This document shows, one piece after another, positions 24,747 through 33,702 of a stretch of 35,621 nt of DNA; within the stretch, counting starts at the first letter, position 1; each line of letters opens with the position of its first letter. The notes under the pieces are model-generated. The model did no database searches and was not told the DNA's origin. It saw nothing but the letters and a program-made list of their open reading frames with translations. Source of the DNA: Ruminococcus sp. GTDB taxonomy: Bacteria; Bacillota; Clostridia; Oscillospirales; Acutalibacteraceae. The stretch is from assembly GCA_023665555.1 (NCBI GenBank), contig JAMPDR010000022.1, forward strand, positions 1 to 35,621, written 5' to 3'. A program made the position numbers and the translations under genes.

Positions 24747-26744
24747 TTGGAATTTCACAGTATATCAAACGGTGTTGAGATTTTATATAATGATAAGCCT
24801 GTTTTCAAAGTGCAAACCGGTGATTATTTATGCACTCTCGGAAAAGGTTCTAATGATTATTCTATGTGGCACGGCTCGTTTAAAATCAAAGAGAAGATTG
24901 ATTTTAAAAAGAAGATAGCTGTTAAAAGTGTTACAGTTGAGAACGATAGACTGATTATCACTTCTGACGAGATTGAGTTTATCATAACTGCCGAAAACGC
25001 AAGCCGCATAAAGATTGAACCTGTTACATCGGATGATTTCAATCGCATGTGGATAAGTTTGCCTGCAACACGGGAAGAAACCGTATATGGTTGCGGAGAG
25101 AATTTCACTGAATTCAATTTGCGCGGAAAAAAGGTCAATGCTTGGGTTGCCGAGCATATAAACGGCTTGCAGACTGCAAAGAAAATTATCAAACAGGTTT
25201 TCGGTATAAAAAATACAACCAAAAAGCAAAAGTTCTCAAGCTATGAAACATACTATGCTGAGCCGACATTTTTAAGTTCGGAGAAGTATTATTTTCACAG
25301 TGAGAGCACAGCGAGATCTGAATTTGATTTTACAAACGACGATTGTCATGTTATCAAAACTGACAGTATCGCTCCTTTCTATATCGGTTTCGATGATGAT
25401 TTTGAAAGCGTGATTTCTGATTTAACCTTACTTCTCGGCAGACAGCCGGAACTTCCCGAATGGGTTTATGACGGTGCGATACTTGGCATACAGGGCGGTA
25501 CTGATATTATGATGAAAAAGGTTGATGACTGCCTAAAATGCGGAACGGATGTTTGCGGCGTTTGGATTCAAGATTGGGAGGGCAGACGTGTAACCGCAGT
25601 CGGCAAACAGCTTCAGTGGAACTGGCAATGGGATAAAGAACTTTATCCGGAACTTGACTTGAAAATAAAAGAACTGAACAGCAAGGGAATAAAAGTGCTC
25701 GGATATATCAATCCGTTCCTTGCAGTGGAGAAACCGCTATATAAAGAGGCTCACGAAAAAGGCTATTGCGTTAAGGACAAAGATGGAAACGATTACTATG
25801 TTAAAATCACAACGTTCCCTGCGGCTATGCTTGACTTCACTAACCCCGATGCATGTGATTGGATAAAAAACATAATCAAGAAAAATATGATTGAATTCGG
25901 TTTTTCCGGTTGGATGGCTGACTTCGGTGAGTATCTTCCGACAGATTGTGTGCTTTACAGCGGTGAAGACCCCGAACTTGTGCATAACACATGGCCGGCA
26001 CGTTGGGCAAAGCTTAACCGTGAGGCAGTTGAAGAATGTGGTAAACTCGGTGAGATAATGTTCTTTACAAGGGCGGGATATACCGATACGAAAAAATATT
26101 CAACCATGATGTGGAACGGTGACAACCATGTTGATTATTCAATTGATTTTGGTTTGCCGAGTGTTATTCCTGCGGCTTTGTCGCTGACGTGTTGCGGATA
26201 TGGCTTGTCACATTCCGATATCGGCGGATATACAACGTTTCTGAACCTCAAACGCTCTGAGGAATTGTTCATGCGTTGGTGCGAAATGAACGTATTCACT
26301 CCGCTTTTGCGCGGACACGAGGGATTGAATCCCGATGCAAATGCGCAGTTTGACCATAGCGAAGCGACTTTAAAGCACCATGCAAAAATGAGCAGGATAC
26401 ACAGTGCGCTCAAACCGTATATTAAAGAGTGTGTTAAATACAACGCTGAATCAGGTGTTGGTGTTATACGACCGCTGTTTTTCTATTATAATGAAAGCAA
26501 AGCATATAATGAGGTGTACGAATACCTGCTTGGCAGAGATATTTTGGTCGCCCCGATTTTAAAGGCAAATGCTAAAAGCAGAGAAGTGTATCTTCCCGAT
26601 GATGAATGGGTACACCTGTGGAGCGAAAAAGAATATGTCGGCGGAGTATATACGGTATCTGCCCCTGTCGGAGAAATCCCGATATTTATCAGAAAAAATG
26701 CGAAAGACTTTAACAGTCTTATTGCGTTAAACAAGATTAAATAA
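24747..26744 (+). CDS. GH31 sulfoquinovosidase-type glycosidase (YihQ-like)
   Basis: Retaining GH31 enzyme predicted to release sulfoquinovose (SQ) from plant sulfolipid glycosides in the cytosol. Over 665 residues it follows E. coli YihQ closely: GIQGGTD (Gln249), IQDWEG (Gln275), WMADFGEYLPTD with nucleophile Asp392, MMWNGDNHVD with acid/base Asp459, and HSDIGGYTT with Tyr495. As I recall the YihQ sulfonate pocket, it uses Gln262, Gln288, Arg301, Trp304 and Tyr508. All have counterparts here except Arg301, which is Gln288 in GKQLQW (Trp291 kept). Substrate is thus very likely an SQ-type glycoside but with a variant pocket; a plain alpha-glucosidase remains possible. The start is TTG with a strong AAGGAGG 8 bases upstream. 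First gene of the operon. Confidence 0.85.
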   Translation: MEFHSISNGVEILYNDKPVFKVQTGDYLCTLGKGSNDYSMWHGSFKIKEKIDFKKKIAVKSVTVENDRLIITSDEIEFIITAENASRIKIEPVTSDDFNRMWISLPATREETVYGCGENFTEFNLRGKKVNAWVAEHINGLQTAKKIIKQVFGIKNTTKKQKFSSYETYYAEPTFLSSEKYYFHSESTARSEFDFTNDDCHVIKTDSIAPFYIGFDDDFESVISDLTLLLGRQPELPEWVYDGAILGIQGGTDIMMKKVDDCLKCGTDVCGVWIQDWEGRRVTAVGKQLQWNWQWDKELYPELDLKIKELNSKGIKVLGYINPFLAVEKPLYKEAHEKGYCVKDKDGNDYYVKITTFPAAMLDFTNPDACDWIKNIIKKNMIEFGFSGWMADFGEYLPTDCVLYSGEDPELVHNTWPARWAKLNREAVEECGKLGEIMFFTRAGYTDTKKYSTMMWNGDNHVDYSIDFGLPSVIPAALSLTCCGYGLSHSDIGGYTTFLNLKRSEELFMRWCEMNVFTPLLRGHEGLNPDANAQFDHSEATLKHHAKMSRIHSALKPYIKECVKYNAESGVGVIRPLFFYYNESKAYNEVYEYLLGRDILVAPILKANAKSREVYLPDDEWVHLWSEKEYVGGVYTVSAPVGEIPIFIRKNAKDFNSLIALNKIK

Positions 26745-26766
26745 TATTTTTTTGGAGGACAAAATT

Positions 26767-27453
26767 ATGAAATACTTTTTAGACAGTGCAAAAATTGATG
26801 AGATCAGAGAGGCTTATGACACCTTCGGTATTGACGGTGTTACAACAAATCCGAAGCATATTATGGATTCGGGCAAGCCGTTTTTCACAGTTATCGGTGA
26901 ACTTGCTGAGTTTGCAAAGGAAAAAGGAATCGAGGGTTGGGATAAGTTCCCGATATCGGTTGAAATCAATCCGCATCTTGACAGTGCCGATGAAATGGTT
27001 GAAATGGGTAGCAAAATTGCCGCAATGAGTCCGAATTTTGTTATAAAAATTCCTTGCACCGAGGCTGGTATTGCCGCAGCAAGACGACTTGAGCAAAAGG
27101 GTGTCAGAACGAATCTTACTCTTGTTTTTTCAGCTTCACAGGCACTTATTGCTGCAAAAAATAATTCTCTGTTTGTTTCACCGTTCATCGGTTGGAAAGA
27201 AAACAGCGGTGAAGATTGTGTTCAATATATTCAGGATATTGTTTCAATTTATGAAAACTACGGCTTTATCGGCAAGACACAGATAATTTGCGCCGCCGTA
27301 AGAACAGGCAAGCAGTTTGTTGATTGCGCCGTTGCAGGTGCGGATATTGTTACCGCCGGTTTACAGGTGTTTAAAGACAGCTTCTATCATCCGTTCACAG
27401 ATTACGGCCTTGTTAAATTCCAGAACGCATGGGATAACACAATCACTGATTAA
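26767..27453 (+). CDS. sftT: Transaldolase, probable 6-deoxy-6-sulfofructose transaldolase
   Basis: A 228-residue single-domain transaldolase of the TalC/FSA size class, with Schiff-base Lys94 in FVIKIP, plus GVTTNPK, TNLTLVFSASQAL and FVSPFIGW. In the sulfo-TAL pathway (called SftT or SqvA in Bacillus) it moves the C1-C3 unit of sulfofructose to glyceraldehyde-3-phosphate, giving fructose-6-phosphate and sulfolactaldehyde. Differences from ordinary TalC are visible: VRTGKQ replaces the usual RHPxH-like segment, and ISVEINPHLDS replaces the usual VSAEV region. The ATG at 26767 is chosen over a TTG at 26752 because GGAGG at 26754-26758 precedes it. Assignment to the sulfosugar rests on the neighbours: 22 bp after the GH31 gene and before a reductase gene. 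Confidence 0.85.
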   Translation: MKYFLDSAKIDEIREAYDTFGIDGVTTNPKHIMDSGKPFFTVIGELAEFAKEKGIEGWDKFPISVEINPHLDSADEMVEMGSKIAAMSPNFVIKIPCTEAGIAAARRLEQKGVRTNLTLVFSASQALIAAKNNSLFVSPFIGWKENSGEDCVQYIQDIVSIYENYGFIGKTQIICAAVRTGKQFVDCAVAGADIVTAGLQVFKDSFYHPFTDYGLVKFQNAWDNTITD

Positions 27454-27474
27454 TCGACTTGAGGAGATACTGCA

Positions 27475-28341
27475 ATGAAAATTGGTTTTATCGGACTCGG
27501 TATTATGGGCGAGTCCATGTGTGAGAATATTGTAAAAAAGCACGATGATAAGGTTTATGTCAGTGACTTGAATAAAGCACAAGTTGAAAAACTTGCATCT
27601 ATTGGCGCGGTTGCCTGCGAGAATAACATTGAGGTTGCAGAAAATGCAGATGTTATTATCACAATGGTACCAAAGTCAGAACATGTTAAAGCGGTCTATG
27701 CAGAGATCTTGCCGAAACTTCATGAGGGCATGATCTGCATTGACATGAGCACAATTGATCCGTCGGTTTCAGTTGAGGTTGCCGAAACAGTTAAGAAAAC
27801 AGGCGCGCAGTTTGCCGATGCTCCGGTTGTTAAATCAAAGCCTGCCGCAATCAGCGGTACACTCGGTATTCTTGTCGGCTGTGAAGAAGAACTTTTCCCT
27901 GCTATTAAGCCGATTCTTTCATATATGGGCTGCAACATTATTCGTATGGGCGAAAATGGCAAAGGACTGGTTATGAAAATATGCCATAATGCGCTTGTTG
28001 CTCAGATACAAAACGGTGTCAATGAAACAATGCTGCTTGCTCAGAAAATGGGACTTTCCGTTGATGATTATTATACTGCAATATCCTATGGCGGAGGTCA
28101 GTGTTTCTATCTTGACGGTCAGTGGCAGAATTTGAAAAACGAAAACTGGACAACTGCATTTTCGCTTGAAAATGAGCATAAGGACCTTGGTATCTGTCAG
28201 CGTTTGAGCGAACAGGCAAATTTCAAAATGCCTGTTATGGAAATGGTCAAAAAAATATATGATAAGGGTGTTGAAGCAGGCATCGGTAAAGAGGACTGGC
28301 GAGCCACCTATAAAATCGTAAGAGGCGATTATGATGCTTGA
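27475..28341 (+). CDS. Beta-hydroxyacid dehydrogenase, probable sulfolactaldehyde reductase
   Basis: A 288-residue member of the 3-hydroxyisobutyrate dehydrogenase family, predicted to reduce sulfolactaldehyde to 2,3-dihydroxypropanesulfonate (DHPS) like YihU. It has the Rossmann motif GFIGLGIMG, Asp31 at the end of the second strand (fits NAD(H) rather than NADP(H)), DMSTIDPS, and catalytic Lys168 in GKGLVMKICHN. The usual glycine-rich DAPVSGG loop is DAPVVKSKP here; Lys120 falls where YihU, as I recall, has the sulfonate-binding Arg123 (the same offset relates catalytic Lys168 to Lys171). Reduction regenerates NAD+, useful to a fermenting cell. It is 21 bp after the transaldolase gene and overlaps the next gene. 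Confidence 0.83.
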   Translation: MKIGFIGLGIMGESMCENIVKKHDDKVYVSDLNKAQVEKLASIGAVACENNIEVAENADVIITMVPKSEHVKAVYAEILPKLHEGMICIDMSTIDPSVSVEVAETVKKTGAQFADAPVVKSKPAAISGTLGILVGCEEELFPAIKPILSYMGCNIIRMGENGKGLVMKICHNALVAQIQNGVNETMLLAQKMGLSVDDYYTAISYGGGQCFYLDGQWQNLKNENWTTAFSLENEHKDLGICQRLSEQANFKMPVMEMVKKIYDKGVEAGIGKEDWRATYKIVRGDYDA

Positions 28342-28999
28342 AAGGCTTAACAAGGTAAACGATGTAAAAATATACTCCGTGTTTGACAGTGAGTTTGAAG
28401 ATTACGGCGCAGTGATTGATGGTTTTGATTTTTCACCATGGATATCTTACATGAAAAGCGAAACAGCCGTTCCGAAACAAAACAACATCTATGTTCCGTC
28501 TGATTCGCGTATGGAGCAAGGTCAGCTTTTTGATGATGTGCAAAATATACTGTACGGCGGCATGCCGATTCAAGTTGGATATTGTAACGGAAGAAACAGT
28601 ACATACAACGGCTTTGAATATCACAAATGCTCGGAGATCAATGTTGCTGTAACAGATTTTATGCTTGTTCTCGGATTGAAAAAGCAGATTAAGGATAACA
28701 AGTTTTACGTCGGAAACGAAAAAGTGTTCTTTGTTCCGGCAGGCACTGCGATTGAAATGTATCAAACAACGCTGCATCTGAGTCCGTGCAAAGTCAGTGA
28801 TGACGGCTTCAAAGCGGTTGTTGTGCTGCTTAATGGTACAAACACTCCGCTTGAAAAAAAGCCGGTTTCGGACAACGCTGAAAGCAGACTGCTTTTGCAA
28901 AAAAACAAGTGGGTAATCGCTCACAAAGACCGTGAACCGCTGATTAAACAGGGAGCGTATGCGGGTCTGATAGGGGAGAATAAAGAACTTAAATATTAA
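28331..28999 (+). CDS. DUF4867 family cupin-like protein of sulfoglycolysis operons
   Basis: A 222-residue protein that I place in DUF4867, a family found with sulfo-TAL genes. The fold looks cupin-like: GFEYHKCSE gives possible metal ligands Glu96, His98 and Glu102, FFVPAGTAIEMYQTTLHLSP adds Glu142 and His149. Such folds include sugar isomerases and lyases, so it may isomerise SQ to sulfofructose or open the sugar ring; its exact reaction is not certain from sequence. Two tandem ATGs (28331, 28334) overlap the end of the reductase gene by 8-11 bases, a sign of translational coupling. AGAGG at 28321-28325 serves either. Confidence 0.75.
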   Translation: MMLERLNKVNDVKIYSVFDSEFEDYGAVIDGFDFSPWISYMKSETAVPKQNNIYVPSDSRMEQGQLFDDVQNILYGGMPIQVGYCNGRNSTYNGFEYHKCSEINVAVTDFMLVLGLKKQIKDNKFYVGNEKVFFVPAGTAIEMYQTTLHLSPCKVSDDGFKAVVVLLNGTNTPLEKKPVSDNAESRLLLQKNKWVIAHKDREPLIKQGAYAGLIGENKELKY

Positions 29000-29018
29000 A
29001 TTTGTTTCGGAGGCAAAA

Positions 29019-30365
29019 ATGAATATTGACTATGAATTTGAATATGCATATATTCCGATAGGTGTGCCGACCTTTCATCTTGAATCGGCACAAAAGGAGT
29101 TTGAACACTCAGCCGAACTGCTGAAAAAAATTGACGGCAGTGTGAAAGTTCCTGATGAGATGCTGCTGTCGATTGATAAACTCAATGCATTTCTTGATGA
29201 AATCAAACCTGATTTGCTGATAGTTCAAAACATTACTTTTGCAAACAGTGCTTATATCAGTGAGGTTATCAAACGCTTTGATTGTCCGATTCTTTTATGG
29301 ACACTGCGTGAGCCGGTGATTGACGGTGGCAGATTGCGCCTTAACTCGCTCACAGGGGCATTTTCAGCAGGCAATACTCTGAAAAATTACGGCAGGAACT
29401 TTGAATATATTTTCGGCTCACCGAGTGAAGGTGTTGTTGAGAAAAAAATCAGTGCCGTTCTGAAAGCTGCAAGGCTTAAAAAAGCCATGCGTTCATTGAA
29501 CTTCCTGCAAATCGGTCATACTCCGCAAGGATTCGGATTCGGCAGAGCAGGCGACCTTGAAATGCTCAAATGCTTCGGTGTGAATCTTCTCTCAATTGAA
29601 GCGAGAGAACTTATTGATACGGCAAAAAGTTACACTTATGAAGATATTGCAGAATATCTTGCTGATGCAAAAAGCAGAATAAACGGACTTGAAAATACGC
29701 CGGAAAAAAACAGAAACGACTTTGCAAGACTGTACAAAGCATATGCCGATTACTGCAAAGAAAACAAAATCGGCGCAGTTTCATCACGTTGCTGGCCTGA
29801 CTTTTTCACCGCATTCGGAACACCTGTTTGTGCAGTTTTGGCAATGCTTAACGACCTTGGTATTCCTGCCGCATGTGAGGCTGATACCTACGGCGGATTG
29901 TCGATGTTTGCAGGTCAGTTCCTGACTGATGCACCAACATTTTTCGGTGACCCCGTTTCAATGGATGAGGGCGAAAACACAATCACTTTTTGGCACTGCG
30001 GAACAGCGGCATGCTCGCTTGCAAGAGAGGATACGGGTGCATGTGCCGATGTTCACTGCAACAGAAAAATCGGTCCGACACTTGATTTTGGATGTAAGTC
30101 TAATGACAGTGCAACTGTTTTCCGAATAGGCAAAGATGCAGAAGGAAAATTTAGGATGTTTGTCGCAAGCGGAGAAATTCTCGATAAACCGAAGCAATTT
30201 AACGGAACTTCGCTTGTTGTGAAAACTAAGAACAATGCCGCAGATATTATAAACAAAGCAGTCAAAGACGGCTGGGAACCGCATTTTGCTGTTGTTTACG
30301 GCGATGTATGTGAAGAAATAAAAGCACTTGCAGGTATGCTTGACATAGAGGTGTTTGATTACTGA
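29019..30365 (+). CDS. L-fucose isomerase-like protein, candidate sulfoquinovose isomerase
   Basis: A 448-residue protein of the L-fucose/L-arabinose isomerase fold, shorter than true FucI (about 590). The metal site of FucI (Glu337, Asp361, His528 in E. coli as I recall) appears kept: Glu287 in ACEADTYGG, Asp311 in FFGDP (the same 24-residue spacing) and His326 in FWHCGT. It should therefore be an active aldose-ketose isomerase. In this operon the fitting substrate is SQ, giving sulfofructose for the transaldolase. A fucose role is less likely because no fuculose kinase or aldolase is present. GGAGG precedes the ATG; it is 19 bp after the DUF4867 gene, and its stop overlaps the next start (TGATG). 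Confidence 0.8.
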   Translation: MNIDYEFEYAYIPIGVPTFHLESAQKEFEHSAELLKKIDGSVKVPDEMLLSIDKLNAFLDEIKPDLLIVQNITFANSAYISEVIKRFDCPILLWTLREPVIDGGRLRLNSLTGAFSAGNTLKNYGRNFEYIFGSPSEGVVEKKISAVLKAARLKKAMRSLNFLQIGHTPQGFGFGRAGDLEMLKCFGVNLLSIEARELIDTAKSYTYEDIAEYLADAKSRINGLENTPEKNRNDFARLYKAYADYCKENKIGAVSSRCWPDFFTAFGTPVCAVLAMLNDLGIPAACEADTYGGLSMFAGQFLTDAPTFFGDPVSMDEGENTITFWHCGTAACSLAREDTGACADVHCNRKIGPTLDFGCKSNDSATVFRIGKDAEGKFRMFVASGEILDKPKQFNGTSLVVKTKNNAADIINKAVKDGWEPHFAVVYGDVCEEIKALAGMLDIEVFDY

Positions 30366-31096
30366 TGATAAGCAAAATTATTTTTCTGGTAATCGTCTTT
30401 CTATCAAATATCATTCAGTGCATAACAGGCTTTGCAGGTACGGTTTTGGCAATGCCGTTTTCGGTTATGTCAGTCGGATATGATGTGGCAAAACCAATAC
30501 TGAACGTACTCGGAATTGCCGCCTCGGCTTACATCGTCGTGAAAGACCGCAAGCATGTGAATAAAAAGGAATTTGCAAAGATTGTTGCTGTTATGCTTGT
30601 TGGTATCATAGCAGGATTTTTCCTCAACAAACTTATCGGTACTGATGGTGGCTTACTGTATAAGATTTTGGGTTGTGTCGTAATTGTGTTTGCAGTAATC
30701 AACGCATATAGGTTTTATACAAAAAAAGAGGATAAGCAGTTTCCGATTGTTGTATCTGCCGCTTTGCTGATTGTTTCTGGTATCGTCCACGGAATGTTCG
30801 TTTGCGGAGGTCCTCTGCTTGTTACATATCTCGGCGGTATCATAAAGGATAAACGCGAGTTTCGCGCAACAATTTCGGCAGTGTGGATCGTTTTGAACAC
30901 GATTATCATGTTTGGCGATATTCAGTCAGGATATTTTAACGCAGATTTAGCAATTTTGCTTGTCGTATCCTTGGCGGTACTTGCAGCTGCGCTCGTTGTC
31001 GGTAATCTGATATATAAAAAAATGAGCAGAAACGTTTTTTTGCAGTTGACTTATGCGCTGATGCTGATAAGCGGCATATCTCTGCTTGTGAAATGA
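30365..31096 (+). CDS. TSUP (TauE/SafE) family membrane exporter, probable sulfonate exporter
   Basis: A 243-residue membrane protein of the TauE/SafE family with about seven or eight membrane segments in two half-repeats. Each half starts with the typical Gly/Pro pattern: CITGFAGTVLAMPFSV near the N terminus and GMFVCGGPLLVTYLGG in the middle. Family members export sulfite, sulfoacetate or other C2/C3 sulfonates; in sulfoglycolysis operons they are the likely exit route for DHPS or sulfolactate. The ATG overlaps the previous stop by one base, so translation is probably coupled. Product exported is inferred from the neighbouring genes. Confidence 0.88.
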   Translation: MISKIIFLVIVFLSNIIQCITGFAGTVLAMPFSVMSVGYDVAKPILNVLGIAASAYIVVKDRKHVNKKEFAKIVAVMLVGIIAGFFLNKLIGTDGGLLYKILGCVVIVFAVINAYRFYTKKEDKQFPIVVSAALLIVSGIVHGMFVCGGPLLVTYLGGIIKDKREFRATISAVWIVLNTIIMFGDIQSGYFNADLAILLVVSLAVLAAALVVGNLIYKKMSRNVFLQLTYALMLISGISLLVK

Positions 31097-31104
31097 GGTG
31101 AACT

Positions 31105-32214
31105 ATGGAGCAAAGCGGATTGAATTTTAAAGAAGTAAAATCAAGAAATATCAGCAGTATACTTTATCTTCTCAACAACAGTGCAATGAGCCGCAAAGAC
31201 ATTGCTCAGACTCTTGGTCTTACTCCGGCGGCTGTCACTAAAATATGCAATCAGCTTATTGAAAAGGGTATGATTGAGGAGAAAGGTGAGCAGGCTGACG
31301 ATGTTGCAAGAGCAGGGCGAAAAAAGATACTTCTATCGCTCAAACTCGCCGATTACCGTGCTCTTTGCATAAACGCGGAACTTGACAAAATTACTGTTTC
31401 GGTTGCAGGACTTGACGGAAGATTATATGAATCCGAAAATTTTAATGATATCAGAAATGTTGACAAACTGATTGCAGTTTCAAAAAAGATGTTCGAGCAG
31501 TCGAATGAAGAAAAATCAAAGTTTTTATGCACGGCAATTTGTGTCATAGGCTCAGTCAGAAAAAGCGAAATCGGACTTTGGGATAATGACTGCGTGATAA
31601 AAAAACTTGAGAAAGAAATCGGTTTGCCTGTTGTGATGGATAACAATGTTCGCGCCTTTGCACTTGCGGAACTTATCTACAGTCACAGAATATATGAAAA
31701 CTCAGTCCTGTTTTTAAAGTGGGGTCCCGGTATCGGTTCAGCTATTGCGGCGAACGGAGAACTGCTTTCCGGAAGTGACGCAGGTATTGCTGAAATAGGC
31801 CACTACATCATCAACCGCAACGGAAAAAAGTGCAGATGCAACCGCTATGGCTGCCTTGAAACAGAGGTTTCATCAATGGCAATCACTGAAGAACTCGGCG
31901 GCATAATGACGTTTGAAGAAATTATCAAAAGCAGTGATGAAAGCATCTGTAACCTTATGGATATAAAAATTGATTCGGTTGCGCTTGCTTTGACTAACAC
32001 TGCAACAATTCTTAATGCAGAGAAAATAATACTTTTCGGCATGACATTTGAAAACGTGAGCATCGCTGATAAACTTTATAAACAGTGCAGACGATATAAC
32101 AACAATTTCAATTCAAACACAATTGAACTTTCACAGCTTAATGACAAAATAACATTTATCGGACCCGCGGCGCTTGCCGCTAAGCATTTTTTCTTTGAAC
32201 GAAGCAATGCATGA
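31105..32214 (+). CDS. ROK-family transcriptional repressor
   Basis: A 369-residue regulator of the NagC/XylR/Mlc class. An N-terminal winged helix (about residues 12-60, MSRKDIAQTLGLTPAAVTKI) precedes a sugar-kinase-like domain. The zinc motif CRCNRYGCLE (Cys243, Cys245, Cys250) with His233 in GHYI is intact. ROK repressors release DNA when they bind a sugar or sugar phosphate, here perhaps SQ or sulfofructose. It is inside the operon it probably controls, 8 bp after the exporter gene. The two TTAAC-N3-GTTAA palindromes at the operon promoter are the best candidate binding sites. Confidence 0.9.
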   Translation: MEQSGLNFKEVKSRNISSILYLLNNSAMSRKDIAQTLGLTPAAVTKICNQLIEKGMIEEKGEQADDVARAGRKKILLSLKLADYRALCINAELDKITVSVAGLDGRLYESENFNDIRNVDKLIAVSKKMFEQSNEEKSKFLCTAICVIGSVRKSEIGLWDNDCVIKKLEKEIGLPVVMDNNVRAFALAELIYSHRIYENSVLFLKWGPGIGSAIAANGELLSGSDAGIAEIGHYIINRNGKKCRCNRYGCLETEVSSMAITEELGGIMTFEEIIKSSDESICNLMDIKIDSVALALTNTATILNAEKIILFGMTFENVSIADKLYKQCRRYNNNFNSNTIELSQLNDKITFIGPAALAAKHFFFERSNA

Positions 32215-32239
32215 ATCTGATAAAAAAGGAGAAAATTTT

Positions 32240-33652
32240 ATGAGTGAGAAAATAAGTACACACGGAATTAAATTTAAGGATAAAATCGGCTATGCCATGG
32301 GTGACATGGGCGGTCTTATGACATTTGGATTGGTTTCAGCTTTCCTCAACATGTTCTATACCGATGTTCTCGGTATTTCCGCGGCGAGAATCACCGTTTT
32401 GATGATTGTTGCCCGTGTTTGGGATGCAATCAATGACCCGATATGGGGCGCATTTGTTGATTCAAAAAAGCCGACAAAATTCGGAAGATTCAGACCTTAT
32501 ATTCTTTGGGCATCGTTCCCGATGGCGGTTGCCGGATTCCTCATGTTCACAAAAATACCGGGTCTTTCAGATAATCAATATTTGATTTATGCTTATATTA
32601 CATATATTCTCTATGGAATGATGTACACCGGTGTCAACATTCCGTACGGTTCGCTGGCATCTGTAATTACCGACGATGAGATCGAGCGTTCATCGCTTTC
32701 AATGTGGCGCTCCATCGGTGCAGGCATCGGCGGACTTCCTGCACAGATTTTGCTTCCGCTCGTGGTTTATTCAACCGTTCTCGGCGCGGACGGAACATCA
32801 GCAAAAGTACTTGATCCAACGAAACTTTCAACCTCCGTTGGTATCCTCTGCTTGCTTTCAGTGGTAATCTTTGCTGTCCACTTTAAGCTGACTAAGGAAA
32901 GGGTACAGTTACCTCCGACTCAAAAGCAGGAGAACTACAATGTTTTGAAAACAATGCGCGTACTTGTTAAAAATAAACCGTTTATCGTACTTTGCATTGT
33001 TTCAATGCTGCTCATCTGCTTCCAGATGTACACACAAACCGTGTATAACTATTTGTTCAAAAACTATTTCGGCAACCCGGGACTTTACAGTATTGTAACA
33101 ATTTGCACCTATCTCCCAATGGCAATGTTTTTGCCGTTCATGGGCAAACTTATCAGAAAATTCGGCAAAAAAGAAATCTGTTCAGTTGGTCTTGCGTTTG
33201 CCGCCGCAATCAATATTATCATGTATCTGATGCGTTTCACGCCGATGGTCAGCAATCCGTATGTGTTCCTTGTTCTTGTATTCCTTTCGGGTGCAGGTCA
33301 AACATTCCTTGTTCTTGAGGTGTGGGCGCTTGTTATGGACGTAATCGACTATCAAGAGTTTCTTTCAGGCAGACGTGAAGAGGGTACTTCCTACAGTTTC
33401 TATTCATTTGCAAGAAAGCTTGGCCAGACGATTGCAGGTGTAGGTGCGTCGGGAATCCTCGGCATCATCGGCTATGACGGCAAGCTGGCATCACAGCCGC
33501 CGGAGGTATTGACAAAGCTTTATGACGCGGCAACGATACTGCCGGCAATCATGCTGATAATTATGTTTGTACTGCTGGCATTTGGCTATAAACTTTCCAA
33601 AAAGCAGCTTGAAGTCCTCCACAACGACCTTGATTCCATGAGAACGGAATAA
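32240..33652 (+). CDS. GPH-family (melibiose-type) sugar importer, probable sulfoquinovoside transporter
   Basis: A 470-residue, 12-segment transporter of the glycoside-pentoside-hexuronide:cation symporter family. Signatures are GYAMGDMGGLMTFG in the first segment, FYTDVLGISAARIT, DPIWGAFVDSKKPTKFGRFR between segments 2 and 3, and GAGQTFLVLEVWALVMDVID in the second half. E. coli YihO/YihP of the sulfo-EMP operon belong to the same family, so uptake of SQ or its glycerol glycoside is likely here. The ATG at 32240 is preferred to an upstream in-frame ATG at 32174 because AAAAAGGAG lies at 32223-32231. Last gene of the operon. Confidence 0.87.
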   Translation: MSEKISTHGIKFKDKIGYAMGDMGGLMTFGLVSAFLNMFYTDVLGISAARITVLMIVARVWDAINDPIWGAFVDSKKPTKFGRFRPYILWASFPMAVAGFLMFTKIPGLSDNQYLIYAYITYILYGMMYTGVNIPYGSLASVITDDEIERSSLSMWRSIGAGIGGLPAQILLPLVVYSTVLGADGTSAKVLDPTKLSTSVGILCLLSVVIFAVHFKLTKERVQLPPTQKQENYNVLKTMRVLVKNKPFIVLCIVSMLLICFQMYTQTVYNYLFKNYFGNPGLYSIVTICTYLPMAMFLPFMGKLIRKFGKKEICSVGLAFAAAINIIMYLMRFTPMVSNPYVFLVLVFLSGAGQTFLVLEVWALVMDVIDYQEFLSGRREEGTSYSFYSFARKLGQTIAGVGASGILGIIGYDGKLASQPPEVLTKLYDAATILPAIMLIIMFVLLAFGYKLSKKQLEVLHNDLDSMRTE

Positions 33653-33702
33653 TATAATGATATGATAATTCCCAAATCTTTCGTGTTTGATCCCCATAAG
33701 AA

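Noticed and set aside
20916-30365. L-fucose utilisation locus (GH29 fucosidase plus L-fucose isomerase-like protein)
   Set aside because: The two genes are in different transcription units 8 kb apart, no fuculose kinase, aldolase or fucose permease is present, and the isomerase gene sits between genes that fit sulfosugar breakdown.
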